Assembly: GCA_035236585.1 (NCBI GenBank)
Contig: CP141132.1
Location: 63,089,880-63,153,879, forward strand
Length of the DNA stretch: 64,000 nucleotides
Direction of reading: 5' to 3'
Source: Warburgia ugandensis
Taxonomy: Eukaryota; Streptophyta; Magnoliopsida; Canellales; Canellaceae
Shown piece by piece: positions 10,223-23,039 of the stretch; within the stretch, counting starts at the first letter, position 1; each line of letters opens with the position of its first letter. The position numbers and the translations under genes were made by a program. The notes below the pieces were generated by a model. It made no database searches, was not told where the DNA came from, and was given only the letters and a program-made list of their open reading frames with translations.

Positions 10223-10500
10223 TAGAATTGCCAAATTCTTGAATTTGCTTATTGAAATTATTCCTAACTTAACAATTGCAGTATGCAAAAGATAGAAGTT
10301 GTTTAGAAAAGGATGTGTCCTTTAAGCTAATTTTACGATACAAGGCCATAAGATTATAGTTGATTTGTATGTTCTGGCACTAGTTGGGTTTGACAATCTT
10401 GGTTAGCTACTTTGGAATAGATTATTCATGATTATTCTAAGTTGACAATGTAATTTAAGGTTGATGGAAAAGAGGTAATTTGAAGGAGAATGCGAGTTTA
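10223..10500 (+). mobile_element. Ty3/gypsy protease fragment, right part
   Basis: This continues the protease broken at 9934. It first repeats 95 bases of the target (14 differences by my count), then continues with a V.LILRYKAIRL-like stretch, LGLTILVSYFGID and DNVI*G, resembling the post-protease segment that usually reads DLVLGTQWL ... LTMEF. Stops are frequent. It ends against a truncated SINE near 10503. Confidence 0.6.
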
Positions 10501-10502
10501 TC

Positions 10503-10616
10503 TTTTGTAAAAACGTAAAATAAGGCTGCGTACTATAAACCCTTGTATTCCGTCCCTTCCCCAAATCTCGCATAAGCAGAAACTTTGTGCATTAGAACTG
10601 TGCTTTTAAGGAAACT
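10503..10616 (+). mobile_element. 5'-truncated Au-type SINE
   Basis: TAAGGCTGCGTACTATAAAC, CCTTGTATTCCGTCCCTTCC and a GCATAAGCAGAAACTTTGTG tail match the 3' body of the Au SINE (GGCTGCGTAC ... CCTTGTGGTCCG.CCCTTCC ... GCGGGAGC). The tRNA-like head with the A and B boxes is missing. Confidence 0.75.
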
Positions 10617-11087
10617 GGAGTTTTAGAACTGCCTTCAAAAGGTATCGCATTATGTGCACGCGAAGCAGACGAATATAGCTATGCGACGTCTCAACGGAGC
10701 CACACCTCACTGTATTTGCAGAATACAATAGAAGTCTATCTCTACCACCGATGACAGTTGCTAGCCCAGTGCCGGGTGCAGCCAATCAACTAGACGTGTA
10801 AAATAAGGACAAATACTAAAATTTGCATCGACTCTTACGATGGCCAGACTACTATGCCACGTGAGGGTTACGTCCTTCTTTCCTTTCCCTAGCATGCAAT
10901 AGCAAACTAATATACTTACATAGATAGCTAGCATGTAATAGTAAACTGATGTACTTGGCTTAGCTAGCAAGGTAGCTAGTTTTCTCCCCTATCAAGAAGA
11001 TTAATTAAAAGCAATAGTCACTTTACCAATTATCGACATTCTATTGTTCTTGGGGAATATACTTAGGCTTTATCCGTTGGTAATGAA

Positions 11088-11261
11088 CAAAAAAGGGTAG
11101 CCCTGAAGTTCCTGTCTATGCAAAGTTTGAGAAAGGGGCGGACCACAAGAGTCTATAATACACAACTTTACTTTGTATTTTTGCAAGCAGCTATTTCTAC
11201 ATTCTGAATCCGTGACCAAAGTCACATGACGACAACTTTACCCTTGTGCCAAGGCTCTCCT
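11088..11261 (-). mobile_element. Full-length Au-type SINE
   Basis: On the minus strand the unit starts GGAGAGCCTTGGCACAAGGG and has a degenerate promoter B box (CGGATTCAGAAT). It then runs through the conserved body (TCTTGTGGTCCGCCCCTTTC) to a short T-rich end. Both tRNA-derived head and tail are present but diverged. I could not see a clear target duplication. Confidence 0.75.
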
Positions 11262-13300
11262 TCTCATTAGCCGGTAGGAGAAATCCTATTTGTCCATTTC
11301 TTAAATGGATCGTTCCGCATATATTCCTTTTGTGGGTGCCTTTCCTGAGGATACCGCATATGGCATTTTGCGTTTGATGCCTTTCCTTTGTCGGAATTTC
11401 CGCTATTACTATTTCCTTTCTGTTGCTTTAATAAAGGAAACATCAAGCACATTTTATTCATTGATGGAAAAAGTCAAAGCATTTAAAACCAAGGATTATC
11501 ATATTTGGAATCCGGATATCTGCAGCAAGACGAGGGAACATACATACTTTGAATTTATGGGACCAAACCGTATGAAACATGTAAAAGATTTCTACTTAAT
11601 CTCATCTTTTCTAATGTCTGCCTTGTTCAGTTAGTGACTAGTTTAGTGTCTACGTCATGGTATCAAAGTAAACATCAGAAAGTATGGTCTAAACTGATTA
11701 GTACATTTTGTTTCCTTTACTGCGGAAATGCAGATGGATTAGGAGAGCTATGTGATAATCGAACCATGATCCAGATCAAGACACATATATGAAAGATGGT
11801 TGGCACACTTCTTGTAAGAAAATGAGACAAAGAGCCCGTCTATTCTAAAACAAATATCTCAGACAGATGATATATAACTCTTTTTCTGGCCAAAATGCAA
11901 TAACAAAAGTTAAAAATGCAGAGAAGGTTCAAATATCAGAATCAAGAAGAGTTGGGTACGCTGACATATTCTCTTATCTTTTCCTATTCATCTTTTTTTT
12001 CTTTTCCCTTTTTTGCCTTCACGTTTTAGGGTTTCCTCTAGATCCAGCTGGTGTTGCAGGTCGAGAATTCTTCAAATGATGGAACGCGAAAGGGGTTTAT
12101 TTTACGTACGGAACAATCCTCTTCATAAGCCTTCCCATCCCTTGCTCTTCATGTTGTTTAAACATTTAGGTGTTAAACAAATAAAATTTATGTTTGTTCT
12201 GGTACATGGACGTACGGTCAGTGGACCAAAAAATACAAGTTTACTCTGGTGGCCAAAGTACTGATATTTTGGTTATCCAACGGTTCATTTCTCTGAGCCA
12301 ATTCCCACTGGGGTGGCAAAGTACTCGTAAAGCTCAAAATCCACGGTATAAGATACTAGACCAATAGTTACGTGCATGGGACTGCTTTCTGATTATAAGA
12401 AGGGTTATCCTTTTTCTTGTCATTTTTGGGGTTCACTGAGGAGATTTGTGTCTGTCCCGTTGTGGTTTTCAGGCTTGTGGTTTTTCTTTTGAGATTTCGG
12501 TGGAATTTTTCTTGAGTCTTGATTGTAGCTCTGCAACTCTGCTTTGGAAAAAAAGAACTTAGGTTTACCTTTGCAACTCTGCTTTCTTTGAAATTTTTAT
12601 TTGAACCATAGCTTTCTTTATCTTGGGGGGTTAAGCTTTCGAGAAGAGAGAACTAATTACAAAAAATCAAGGATAAAAGAATGCAGATGTGTCGCTCCCA
12701 AGGTGTTTCTTTAAAAATTATGGTTTTAGGGATGAATTTTGAACTACAAAAATTCTAGTCCAAGTTTGATAAATCATATAAGATCAAGGAGAATATGATT
12801 TAGGAACAAAATAAATAAGCCAACGGAGAAGAAGAAAAATTAAGCCTTCAAAGGTAAGTTTCCTTCAAAAACTCTTCCATAGGAGTGAATACAAAATTTT
12901 CTTACACAGATGCTCAGATGAACAAGGCTCAAATGGTTTTCTTCCATAGTTTTTCTGTTAAGGAGGAAAAGCTTTGGGAGTGATTGCGCAAACTTAAAAG
13001 TGCACTAACTAGAGAAGTTGTTAATCGCAAAGCCTCATCGTGATTATTGAAGTAGTCCAAAAATCAATGGAAAATGAAACTGGAAGTAAGATCAACCAGC
13101 AACGAAGAGGTGATTATTTTTCTTCCATCAAAAGAAGGCCTGTGCAAAGTTCTTCTAGCAAAAAATGCTTGGTCAGTCATGTTATTCAAGAAATTGAAAC
13201 CGTGGGATGAAGTTAAAAAATTGTTCAAGATGATGATTTAGTTGGGATAATGAAACCTTCAATTCAATAGCTTCGATATGCTGATAGATTTGTCATGCTC
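11262..13300. other. No intact gene; possible LINE-type DUF4283 remnant near 13.1 kb
   Basis: Mostly unrecognised sequence. A 109-codon open frame at 11305-11634 resembles nothing I know. Between about 13080 and 13220 the plus strand reads VIIFLPSKEGLCKVLLAKNA then PWDEVK, which loosely follows the DUF4283 pattern of plant LINE ORF1-like proteins. The match is weak. ATGGTATCAAAG near 11659 resembles an LTR-element primer-binding site, but no LTR could be shown beside it. Confidence 0.25.
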
Positions 13301-13319
13301 ATTTGATAGATAGGATGAA

Positions 13320-13498
13320 GGGGAGCCTTGGCGCAATGGTAAAAGTTGTTGTCGTGTGACCTTGAGGTTATGGGTTCAAGCATGGAAATAGCCTCTTACA
13401 AAATGTAAAGTAAGGCTGTATACTTTAGGTCCTTGTGGTCCGCCCCTTCCTTGGACTCTGCATAGGCGGGAGCTTCATGCATCGGGGCTGCCCTTTTT
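13320..13498 (+). mobile_element. Full-length Au SINE with perfect 19-bp target duplication
   Basis: It begins GGGGAGCCTTGGCGCAATGG (A box TGGCGCAATGG) and has the B-box region GGGTTCAAGC near 13374-13383. The Au body follows (AAGGCTGTATAC, CCTTGTGGTCCGCCCCTTCC, GGCGGGAGCTTCATGCA), ending GGGGCTGCCCTTTTT. The flanks are an exact 19-bp direct repeat, ATTTGATAGATAGGATGAA, at 13301-13319 and 13499-13517. The boundaries are therefore secure and the insertion is fairly recent compared with the other SINEs here. Confidence 0.93.
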
Positions 13499-13517
13499 AT
13501 TTGATAGATAGGATGAA

Positions 13518-14014
13518 CCAACCACAAGGAAAGGGAAGTCACCTACTACTAGATCGGAGGAAGGAAGGCTATATCACTCGACATGATTGAGAGGTGGACT
13601 CCTAGAGTAAGGACTGAATATCAACAAGATCTTTCTTTATTGCTATAATGCACTTCGACTATCCAGGTACTGTCTAGTGTTTGGTAAGGCCTATATTAAT
13701 AAGCACTAATGCTACACCTGAAAGGCTTTATTGGAATAAGCATGAAATTTTGTTCAACCATAGCATAGGAGAAACCTAATAGATGGCCTAGAGTTTGACA
13801 TTCTTTTGTCCTAGAAAGAAACCCTACTTCATTCCCCCAGTAGACATTCAGATATGCAACTTACTTCAAGCCATGCCATGGGCAATGAAACTAGGAACAT
13901 TCTTATCGAAGAAGACCATGGCCAATCTACATAGCCTACTTGATGAACATCAGCAACCGAAACATAGTAAATCAGTTAGTAGGCATCACGATAAGTCCTT
14001 TGTTGTGTGTGAGG
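13518..14014. other. No gene recognised
   Basis: A 94-codon open frame begins at 13795 but has no motif I recognise. No repeat structure is visible. Confidence 0.35.
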
Positions 14015-14100
14015 CAAGGTGTAATACAGTTTGCTTATGCATCTATTTTGGGACTAATAAAATGGTGTTGGGGGCATAGGTTCAAATCCTATCACCTTGA
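14015..14100 (+). other. tRNA-like fold, probably pseudo-tRNA or SINE head
   Basis: CAAGGTG (14015-14021) pairs perfectly with CACCTTG (14093-14099). Just before the 3' half lies a canonical T arm: ATAGG, loop TTCAAAT, CCTAT, including an exact RNA polymerase III B box GGTTCAAATCC (14079-14089). Acceptor and T arms are as expected for a tRNA. The D-arm A box and a clear anticodon stem are not visible, so it is unlikely to be a working tRNA. Confidence 0.4.
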
Positions 14101-14499
14101 TGTGGCAAATATTCCTTTGGGAAAGATGAATTGAGAATGGTTTCAAAATGCATTGAACCTCTCGATCGAATGAATTGTTACATTTGTAATGATCAAATTT
14201 ATGGAGCCCTATAGTTTAGATAGAAGCTATTCTTCAAAAAATGAAAAGGGAGCTGCTCTTAGGCACTATGACTGGTGAGGGTTCAATCCTCATATAAACG
14301 AAAAAATCTAATCTTGACAACTCTTATGTTCCTGCTTGTTGCAAAGGTGAAGAAACTTTGTCCTCCATTAGAGTCATTAAAGTTCTACATTCAGCAAATC
14401 ATCCAATTTTGATCAATCATATCCAAAGGAAGTTCCATATAGGAAATCATATGCCAAAAACTGTGGTCGATGGAATGGATGGTTCATGTCAAAATGCAA

Positions 14500-14712
14500 T
14501 ACAAGAAAAGAGGCCTATAGAGGCCATAAAAATAGCGGCTACAAGAGTGCTACAGCGTCATCACGACCTACAGAGGCTACAAGTCTATAGTCACTATAGA
14601 CCCTTGTCCTTGTAGATTTAAGGGCTATAGAGGCTATAGAATTGTCATGATTGCACTATATAGGTTGAATAAACCTACTGGGGCTACAATTCTATAGGCA
14701 TTAGAGGTTTTG
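14500..14712 (+). repeat. Imperfect short repeats of the form GGCTAYAGAGGCTAYA
   Basis: Variants of CTATAGAGGC, CTACAGAGGCTACAAG, GGCTATAGAGGCTATAG and GGGGCTACAATTCTATAGGC recur about every 50-60 bases. The sequence looks like a decayed local repeat. No element type is assigned. Confidence 0.45.
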
Positions 14713-14718
14713 TGAAAG

Positions 14719-15013
14719 AAAAAGCCACAGCATGGGACAACCAATACCATATGATACCCTACTTTTGCACGAAATGTCATACCTTTGGATGATTCCAAAC
14801 CATTCATATGATTGTCCCTACTTTAGAGATCTCATAGATCAAGAATCACAATGATTGGATAAGTTCTAAATTCATCCAATCATCATGATTTTTGTCTTAG
14901 AGATATCCAATCACAAGAAGCTCATATGAATATATGGCTTGGAATCAACCAAGGTAGGCCTACTCATGCAAAAGTCAGGTACCACATGTAGCTGTTCCCT
15001 ACTGTGGCATTCC
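14719..15013. repeat. 295-bp foldback element (MITE-like)
   Basis: The left half (AAAGCCACAGCATGGGACAA from 14721) and the reverse complement of the right half (ending ACTGTGGCATTCC) align along nearly their whole length. Shared blocks include CTACTTTTGCA/TGACTTTTGCA, TGATTCCAA.CCAT and ATCACAATGATTGGAT, with the axis near 14866. The arms are about 120-140 bp with perhaps a quarter of positions mismatched. The transcript would form one long hairpin. No target duplication was identified. Confidence 0.7.
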
Positions 15014-17704
15014 TCTTTTGAGAAACAATTTTACTTGAAACAATCATAATATATATCTAACCACATGATCAAGAATAGTAAACTAAGGCATCCAAGAGAA
15101 CACAATGATAGTTCTACAAATTTAATGGGTAAGACTAAACAAAAACCTGCCAATTATTATAGACTCCAATCAAATCAAAAGGACAAAATTTAGGGTTATG
15201 GAGGCCTTTGCCTCTTTGTTCACAATAAAAAATAGACGTGGGTGGCACGTGGTGGTTCAACCAATGTTGGTTCAATCAAGTAGCATTCTTTTTTTTCTTA
15301 ACTTCAAGATAGTGTCGGGACCTATGAACAGAACAACACAACAAACATGATGAAAACATCAAACAAATATGAAAGATTGCTACGAAATGAGAGTGTAACA
15401 AACTTCTATATTCCAAATATCATTAAATACAACAAACTAGCAATAAGCTAAAAGTTTCACGCAAATGTAGAAGAATTTATCATGCCTAGTAGTAAATGCA
15501 CAGTTCATCTCCAGTGTAGGAATATATTAAACTAGGCATTATTTATGGTAGTAGTCAATTTAAATGAGTTTAACTCCAAAAAGATGTTAAGAAATACTCT
15601 AAACACCACTTTCGGAAATATTACAAGAAGACTATTAGCTTTCTTATTGCTATTACATGTCAAAAGTAAAACTTATCATTTTGCTACTATTTCATAGCCT
15701 TTGACACACATCGTCTCAACCACAAACCATAGCTTGAAGCTTGATACTTTTAACACACTACTAAAACTAGTCATATTGAAAGCTGGCAACCTACTCATAT
15801 ACAGACTAGCAGTCTATCTCTATATTATATGTATTTTCACTTACTATGATCATGATTGCTATAGCTGCTCAAAGGAAAATATAAACACTAATTCAATTTG
15901 AAGATGTAAAACACTTAACATGGAGAATTCCTTTCTCTGGGAAAAAAAAAAATTTCTGCCCATTTTCTGCCAACCAAATAGGCACTAAAGATAAATAAGA
16001 ATCTGAAGTAAATATGAAGAAAATATTAGATTGAAATGGTGAAGACTCGAATTATACAATTTGGACCATAAGAAACACACAACTCACTCTATTGAAGGCC
16101 AAACATTGGATAAAAGTGTTCTTACAGAAGAAGGTTCAAGCATACACTATTATCAACTCTTACATAAACATATATGACATTACCTTCCAACTCCCATGTT
16201 CAAAACAACAATTAGAGTAATGAGTGATTCAAATATAATTTTGTCATAAACTAGTCAAAGAAATAGTGTGTTCTATTACAAAACAAATCTTGCTTACTAG
16301 TCACTCGAGAAAAAAGTAGCAATTACACTAGTAAAAAGCTTAAAATACACTCCTTAGAGAGTTCATAAAATTTCAATTATACTCATACCTCCACTAAGTT
16401 ATATTCCATATTAAGTAATCAATTCCCTCTCCACAACCCTCTCTATTGAGTAGCATTTACATATTTGTCTTAAATTAACCCTACCTAATAGAAGAAAAGC
16501 CTAGCCTAGGGACAAGGATGCCACCATTTCTACCTCAACATAGATTCACAAAAGAAATTAAAGTATAAAACTAAAGACTACAAAGTAACTATGATAGGAA
16601 CCTTGAGCACCTAACTTACCTTCTAGCTCTCTCTTGCTCCTTCCAAGTTGTCTTGAGGACAAGCCAAGAAGCCTATCTTTTTATGTTTCAACCAAATATT
16701 TTTTGTCTAAACTGAAGTCAAGAAGTTCCTTTGATTGGACAGAAGGTGCAATTGTAAACAATTCAAGACTAGATATGTTATTGTTTTTGCTATTTTCCTT
16801 TGTAGTCCAATTGAAAGATTGTATATACAAGCAAGTTATACTTCCAAATATAGATCCATATAGTCCATAATTAATGGTATGAAAGCGATATAACAGAATC
16901 TACATAATCCATAATCAAGGGTACACAAATGATATATGAAAAGAAACTCTAAAAGGTGTCATTAGAAGATAATAGGAAGCAAGAGGCCAAATTTAGAGAA
17001 AATAAAAAATGATGATGCACATGTTAAGAGGGAGATTATAGCAAGGATGCAGAACCATACCAAGATCGAAGGAAATGTAACAACACCCTACTGACAAAAC
17101 ATAGGAAGCTCATAAAATAGAGATGAAGGCCATTTTCATGGTGGAGGATATTCTCTATGATTGTCTTTAATCATACATCTTAATGGCAAGCATCCAATTT
17201 TTTTCTATTTTCCTAAACATGATTTAGAGCAACACAACTACAGAAGAAGTGTCATACCAGAATTCACTTAGCATATGAGTATGACTACTAGTTGTGGTCT
17301 TTACTTTGAGGTATTACTCAGTGCCAACGATATTGATGAATAGATCAATTTGATACAATTCAATTAGTTTAAGCGTCATTCATAAAATTAAATTATTAGT
17401 ATTTAACTCATTATAGAGTCAAGACCATTGTAATAGTACCTTGATGAATTTCAATCATCATCTCCTTGGGAATAATTGAAGGCTCTTGCCAATTAGAGTT
17501 AAAAACCTTCAAAAACCCATAAAATACTAAATCCCTAATGCAACATAGATCCCAAAATAAAGATAAAAAAAATAAACAACAAGTCTCAAAGAAAATAAAT
17601 AGTAGAATGAGAGAGAACATCCTTACTACCAAATAAATCCTCTTCACAACAAATACATTAGATAACATATGTGCAATAAAGGAAACTACATGTATGTTGG
17701 AAAC
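15014..17704. other. AT-rich sequence, nothing recognised
   Basis: No convincing reading frame, RNA gene or named repeat could be seen. The short open frames here (for example 16634-16870) have no recognisable motif. Confidence 0.4.
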
Positions 17705-17792
17705 TACATACATACATACATACATACATACATACATACATACATACATACATACATACATACATACATACATACATACATACATACATACA

Positions 17793-17822
<30 letters not shown>
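17705..17822 (+). repeat. (TACA)n microsatellite, about 29 units
   Basis: An uninterrupted tetranucleotide run of TACA/CATA. It produces artificial open frames in several phases (CMYV or HTYI repeats), which are not genes. Confidence 0.98.
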
Positions 17823-17823
<1 letters not shown>

Positions 17824-20800
17824 TAGAAATAGACAACAAACCAAAAATAGAATATGTATTTAAAGTAGATCTTATCACACAATAGTTCCCTCTTCCATAT
17901 GCCTTCCTAGTCATATCTCTTTTATCACATACGCACACAAGGCCCTCCTAGCCCTACTTCATTCATCGCATATACTCCCTCCAAGCCCTATCTTTATCTC
18001 ATTCTTCACATATAGACAAGACCCTCCAGGCCCTACACATAGGCCTTAGTGTTTCACCCATATTCATCGACTTCAGCATTAGCAAATCCTAAACTTGCAC
18101 TGCTTTAAGAATAAATCCACAAATAGAAAAGACAAGGAAAAGGAGAAAATGCTTACCTACAACCAAGTGTAAGAAATCATGCAAAAACTCTTGAAGGAGC
18201 AAGAAAAAACATAGTAAATAAAGATGTCAAATTCAAAGAAAACTTGACTTGCTCCTACCTTTCTTTTAATGCTTTTTTGTGGTATCATAAACTCAAGGTG
18301 GTCTTTGGAATTGTAAAATAAACAAGCAACCACCAATCCGTCATATATGCTTTTCTTATTTAATTTAGGATCTAATTTTTTCTAGGTTTTTCTATAGGTG
18401 CTTTAAAATAACACAAATGCATAAGAAAAGTGTCATACTAGTGGTTACATTGCATTTTGAATTTCTCTCTTTTTAATATTGGAATGGTGGGTGGATTTGA
18501 AGCCCAATTTTGTGAGAGAAGTCACTTAAGGAATAAATTATGCATAAGGACTTTTTCCAATAAGAATTATAGACCCATAGAAACTCTGGCAAATGATAAA
18601 TCAGCTAGGTAATAATAGAATATTCATATTGAATAATATCATATCTCATAGAGAGAAAGATATACAAAAGAATAAGCTTTTATTTTCAAAAAAAGTGTTA
18701 TTTGACCAGTAATCTTAGATTTAAGCTAATTAAATCATTAAAATCCTAAATGGTTCAAGTGAAATAAATTTCGCAGTTGTTAAAAAATAATAGTTCTCAT
18801 TTTTTGTAGTCATTAAAAAATTTCATCCACGGATGTAGAATAATAGAAGACAATACCTAGTATGCAACATTATACGATGCAAAATAATAGAAGACAAGCA
18901 TACAAATAATGATTCCTTGTTTTCATAGGGAAACTTCTAAAAGTTGAATGTTTGTAAGATATTAACACATGAAAAAGTAAAGTGATTACCAACTAAGCTT
19001 ACTAAAGGAAAATTGAGATACAATAGTTTCCATAGTTATGCTTGTAATGCAAGCTTGAGAAATTAGAAACATAATTATCTTGATTGAGGATGCATAAAAA
19101 GTAAAATGCATCTCCATACCTTCTTATACACTTTCAAGGGTATGTTATGAGAGGAGATTTTAGGGAAGTAGAACACCTTATTTACCATTCACTACTCGAC
19201 AACATACTTGCATTACAAGGTGGTTCTGTATTTTGTTTTACCTCAATCACATGGATCAATATCATACTAGTCTCATTGGTCTTCCATTCTTTTTTAATAA
19301 AAAAGAACTCAAATATTTCAAATAGATAAACAACTTGAAGATTAATTGGCTAATAATAGTTCTACAATTTAGTCAATTGAGATAATGAACAATTAAAATT
19401 ATTGTAAATGTCATGTTATTTTAAAACTACCTCTAGAAACTCCAATGGACCTAGAATCAATACATAGATGAAGATAAAAAAATATAAGTATGGTAGTACG
19501 ACGTAAATCTAGCTAACACTACAAATGCATGAGGAAACTCTTTATGTAGAGCAAATGCTAGAATGGGACAAATGGCTAGTAGCAGGGATGAGCTAACATT
19601 GGTTGTTGTTGACAGAATTCTGATCTTAAAATCATAGGTCATCACCAATCGCATCGAACCTATCCTTAAAATACCTAATTCTTAACAAAAGAATCAAAGC
19701 ATACCTTTGAAAGCCACATAGTACTATCTTTTACATCTTTGTAAATAAACAACTAGCTTTTTCACCCATCGTTAATAAGCCAACCCTGCACTCTCATGGG
19801 AAAAAGGTCTTAACTTGCTTAGAAGGAAAGTATTGCACTAACAAATTGAAAAAGTTAAAATTCAAAAGTGGATGCTCAAAGGTATAGAAGATAATAAGTA
19901 AGTGAGACATTTGCAACAGAGTGTATATGATGCAAAGTCCAACTATTTCATCCAGTTCAACGATTCAAGACTTCAAGCTTCACATAACTCACACTACTAT
20001 TCAAGGATTTTGGTATAAATGCAATAAATGCACATTTACAATTAATGGCCGGAAATGTCTAAGGGAACTAATGTTAAGAAAACAAAGTTAGATTTGCAAT
20101 CAGGTAATACTGAAATGCTATATAAGAAAGTTACATAAATAAATCAAGAAAAAAAGATATAAGCACTAGATAAATCATTTGGTGCATCCATCTTGCTAAA
20201 TCTTATGCATTAAGAAACCCTAAACATCAACTGGCCTTGCCTTTGGACTTTGTGAAGACCCAGTTTTTAGCTTTAGGATCATCCTAGGTACTTGACAGAG
20301 TAATCTTCTCTTCTAAAATTTCTTTCAACTACTTTGATCTTTCATTAGAGGTTTCTCTCTTCCAATTTTAGTGAGTTGCTTGATTAAGTAATTTACTTGA
20401 CTGTTTCACCTAATTCTTCTTCTCTAATTATAAGGATGTTGAGATAATTTCTTGGAGAGTTTACCTTGTAAGATTTAACTCTTCTATTTGTATACATATT
20501 ATTATTTTTATGTAATTTATCTTTTAATATGTTGTATAAGTTATTTTGCTATTATCATCTTATTCTAGGTCATTAGGTAGCCTTAAACTGGCTAATATCG
20601 AGCTAACTTTATCAATAAGAAGCCATTCAAAGGTGTTCTGACTTAGACCTTCATATTATAAACTATTTACAAAATCATTTGAGGACTATTTACCAATAAT
20701 TTGGATAATAAAGTATTGCTAGGTAAATGATGAATAGAAGGTAGATATGAAATTCTACGTAACTTTTGGGACATGTAGAACCTATTATTTTGACTAAGGA

Positions 20801-22577
20801 CCTTGCATATTAAATTAAGATTGGAGAGTCAAGAATATTAACTAACAAGCAAGATACTTAATCAAGTAATTCACAAAAACAAAAGATTCAACTAGATATG
20901 ACAAAGAACAAGTAGAAAATAAAGAAACGTGTCTAAAATTGTAAATTATGTATCCACTAATGAAGTTGGTATTTTCTAAATGGCAAAAAGAAGACGGTTA
21001 TTTTTACAAAAAAACTATCTTATATAAAAATAATTTAATAAGACTGTTTTTCAGAATTTGTTTTAAAAAGTCATTTAATAAAAAAATTGAACTTTTTTGT
21101 GTGTGTGTGTGTGGGAAGAACTTGAAAAAACGGTTACCTTTGATTCATTTCATACTTTTCAAATTCAATTGATCTCAGCCTCTTCAGTTAGTACCGTTGA
21201 TTCAAATGCCATTTTAACACCTTGTGATCAAAGATCACAGAACAGAGCAAATCAAACAAGAAACCGTACCTCATATGAAAAAACAACTTAACTCAAAACC
21301 TAGCTCGTACAAAAACCTGAATATCCAACAAAAATCACATGGTCAGTCAATAAGAAATTATGGAAAGAACTAGAGATCTACATTCATCAGAAAAGCCTTT
21401 AAAATTGAGTGACAATTGTATATCACTTGCAATGGACTCTTATAAGGGAAACGTTGATTATTCTAACTCTTCTAGGTAAACTGCCTATTTCAATGGATAT
21501 ATCTTTCCCATTTGGCATTCCTTTGGGCAAAATTCAAGGTGGAGAAATGGAGAGAATGAAACTATTATTGGGAACCAAATTAGATCGGTTTCTGTTGGTG
21601 ATAATATTTTTCATTATGGGTCAATCTCTGTCACCATCGACTTCTGGTTTCATGGAATTTAATAAGATTAACTGTTTGGGATTAAACCGTCATACTCCTA
21701 ATAATCATCTACAAGGTGGGTTCATGATAAATCTTTGAATGAGATCTTTCAAGCAATTCGGAACTGACAATCGGGGCAGTATCTCAAGGGCCCTCCCGCA
21801 GAGGCGTGGTGTTGAGTGGAATCGTATAACATGGATGCTGTATTTTCACCTCGACCCCATAAAGTAGAGTCGACGATTACGCCATCCAACCCATTTCCAA
21901 TTAATTGGATGACAGCAGATGAAGATGTCAAGCATGATCACGAACATTTTGATAAAGGAGATCAGTCTAAAGCGTCAGAGGGCTTGTCCTTAATCATGGA
22001 TAAAAATCGGAAGGTGAAAAATCAGGAAACTGGTATCTCTGTGTCTAGCATAGCTATTTTCTCCTATTTGTCACAAAATTAAAGTGGACACAAAATCTAT
22101 CTTGCCAGCCTTGACCATTTCAGGCTGCAATCTTTGACCCACAAGGAATTCATCTATTCATGGAATTATTCCACCAGTCTAATTTCCAGGACTTTCAAGA
22201 CAATTCGATAAACCGAGTTTCAACTTTAAGGCCAAGGTCTAATTTCCGATCAATCATATGCTCAAGATATGAAGAGGAAGGCCAACTTATTGAGAGTGAA
22301 TTTTCATGAAAAGGAAAATCAGTTGATCACTTGGAAAACATAAGCCGGCTAAAAGATAAGAGGGACCCATTATTTAAATGACAGCATCCATTTATCTGAT
22401 TGAGTGTGTCATGAAGATAGATATAGAAAAGTTATCCATTACTGGATGATTATAAACCGTTGATATGTGGTGATTTTGATGATAAATGTAAACCACTGCT
22501 TTTTCCTTTTCTAACCATCATTTTGAAGGCCAGAAATAAGAAGCTAGGTCACTAGATTAGTTGTAATTTTGATACAT
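17823..22577. other. AT-rich sequence, nothing recognised
   Basis: There is a pair of similar C-rich segments near 17938-18040 (AAGGCCCTCCTAGCCCTAC and ACAAGACCCTCCAGGCCCTAC). Otherwise I see no gene or element. Open frames at 21409-21738 and 21816-22082 do not match any family I know; the second is rich in charged residues. Confidence 0.4.
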
Positions 22578-22643
22578 TACTCATCAGAGCGTGGTCTAGA
22601 AGATAGATGGTACTCATCAGAGAGTGGTCTAGAAGATAGATGG
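22578..22643 (+). repeat. Tandem duplication of 33 bp
   Basis: Two adjacent 33-bp copies of a unit beginning TACTCATCAGAG and ending AGATAGATGG (22578-22610 and 22611-22643), differing at about one base. Confidence 0.9.
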
Positions 22644-23039
22644 TTTGGATCATGGAGAAAGATGGCTTGTACTTGTGTGTGAGCCCGTTGATGTTTTCCA
22701 ATTGAAATATGTACACATACCACATAAGCATTCCACTTAAACTCTTTGTATTTATCAGTACAATAGATTTTTTTCTGTCATTTTGTGAATGTGAAACGCA
22801 CACCTATGAGCTGCTTTGAACATAGATCACCTGATACGATAAGTCCATGTCGTTAAAAATTGTTTTTACATTGGATTTGCTAAAAGGCATATTCAAGATT
22901 TTATCTTTTTATTTATTATTATTTTTTTTAGCGGTGATGGTTGCAAGAATATGTAAAACCACTTCATTTTAGAGTTTTATTGTAACAATTAATTTTTAAA
23001 TTTATTTTTAACTATTAATGCATATACGACGATTTATAC

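Noticed and set aside
12040..12090. Clustered TCTAGA and GAATTC sites suggesting cloning vector
   Set aside because: Only two six-base sites within about 40 bases and no other vector-like sequence; consistent with chance.
17411..17938. Long open frame with Cys-Met-Tyr-Val repeats
   Set aside because: Produced by the (TACA)n microsatellite; there is no protein signal outside the repeat.
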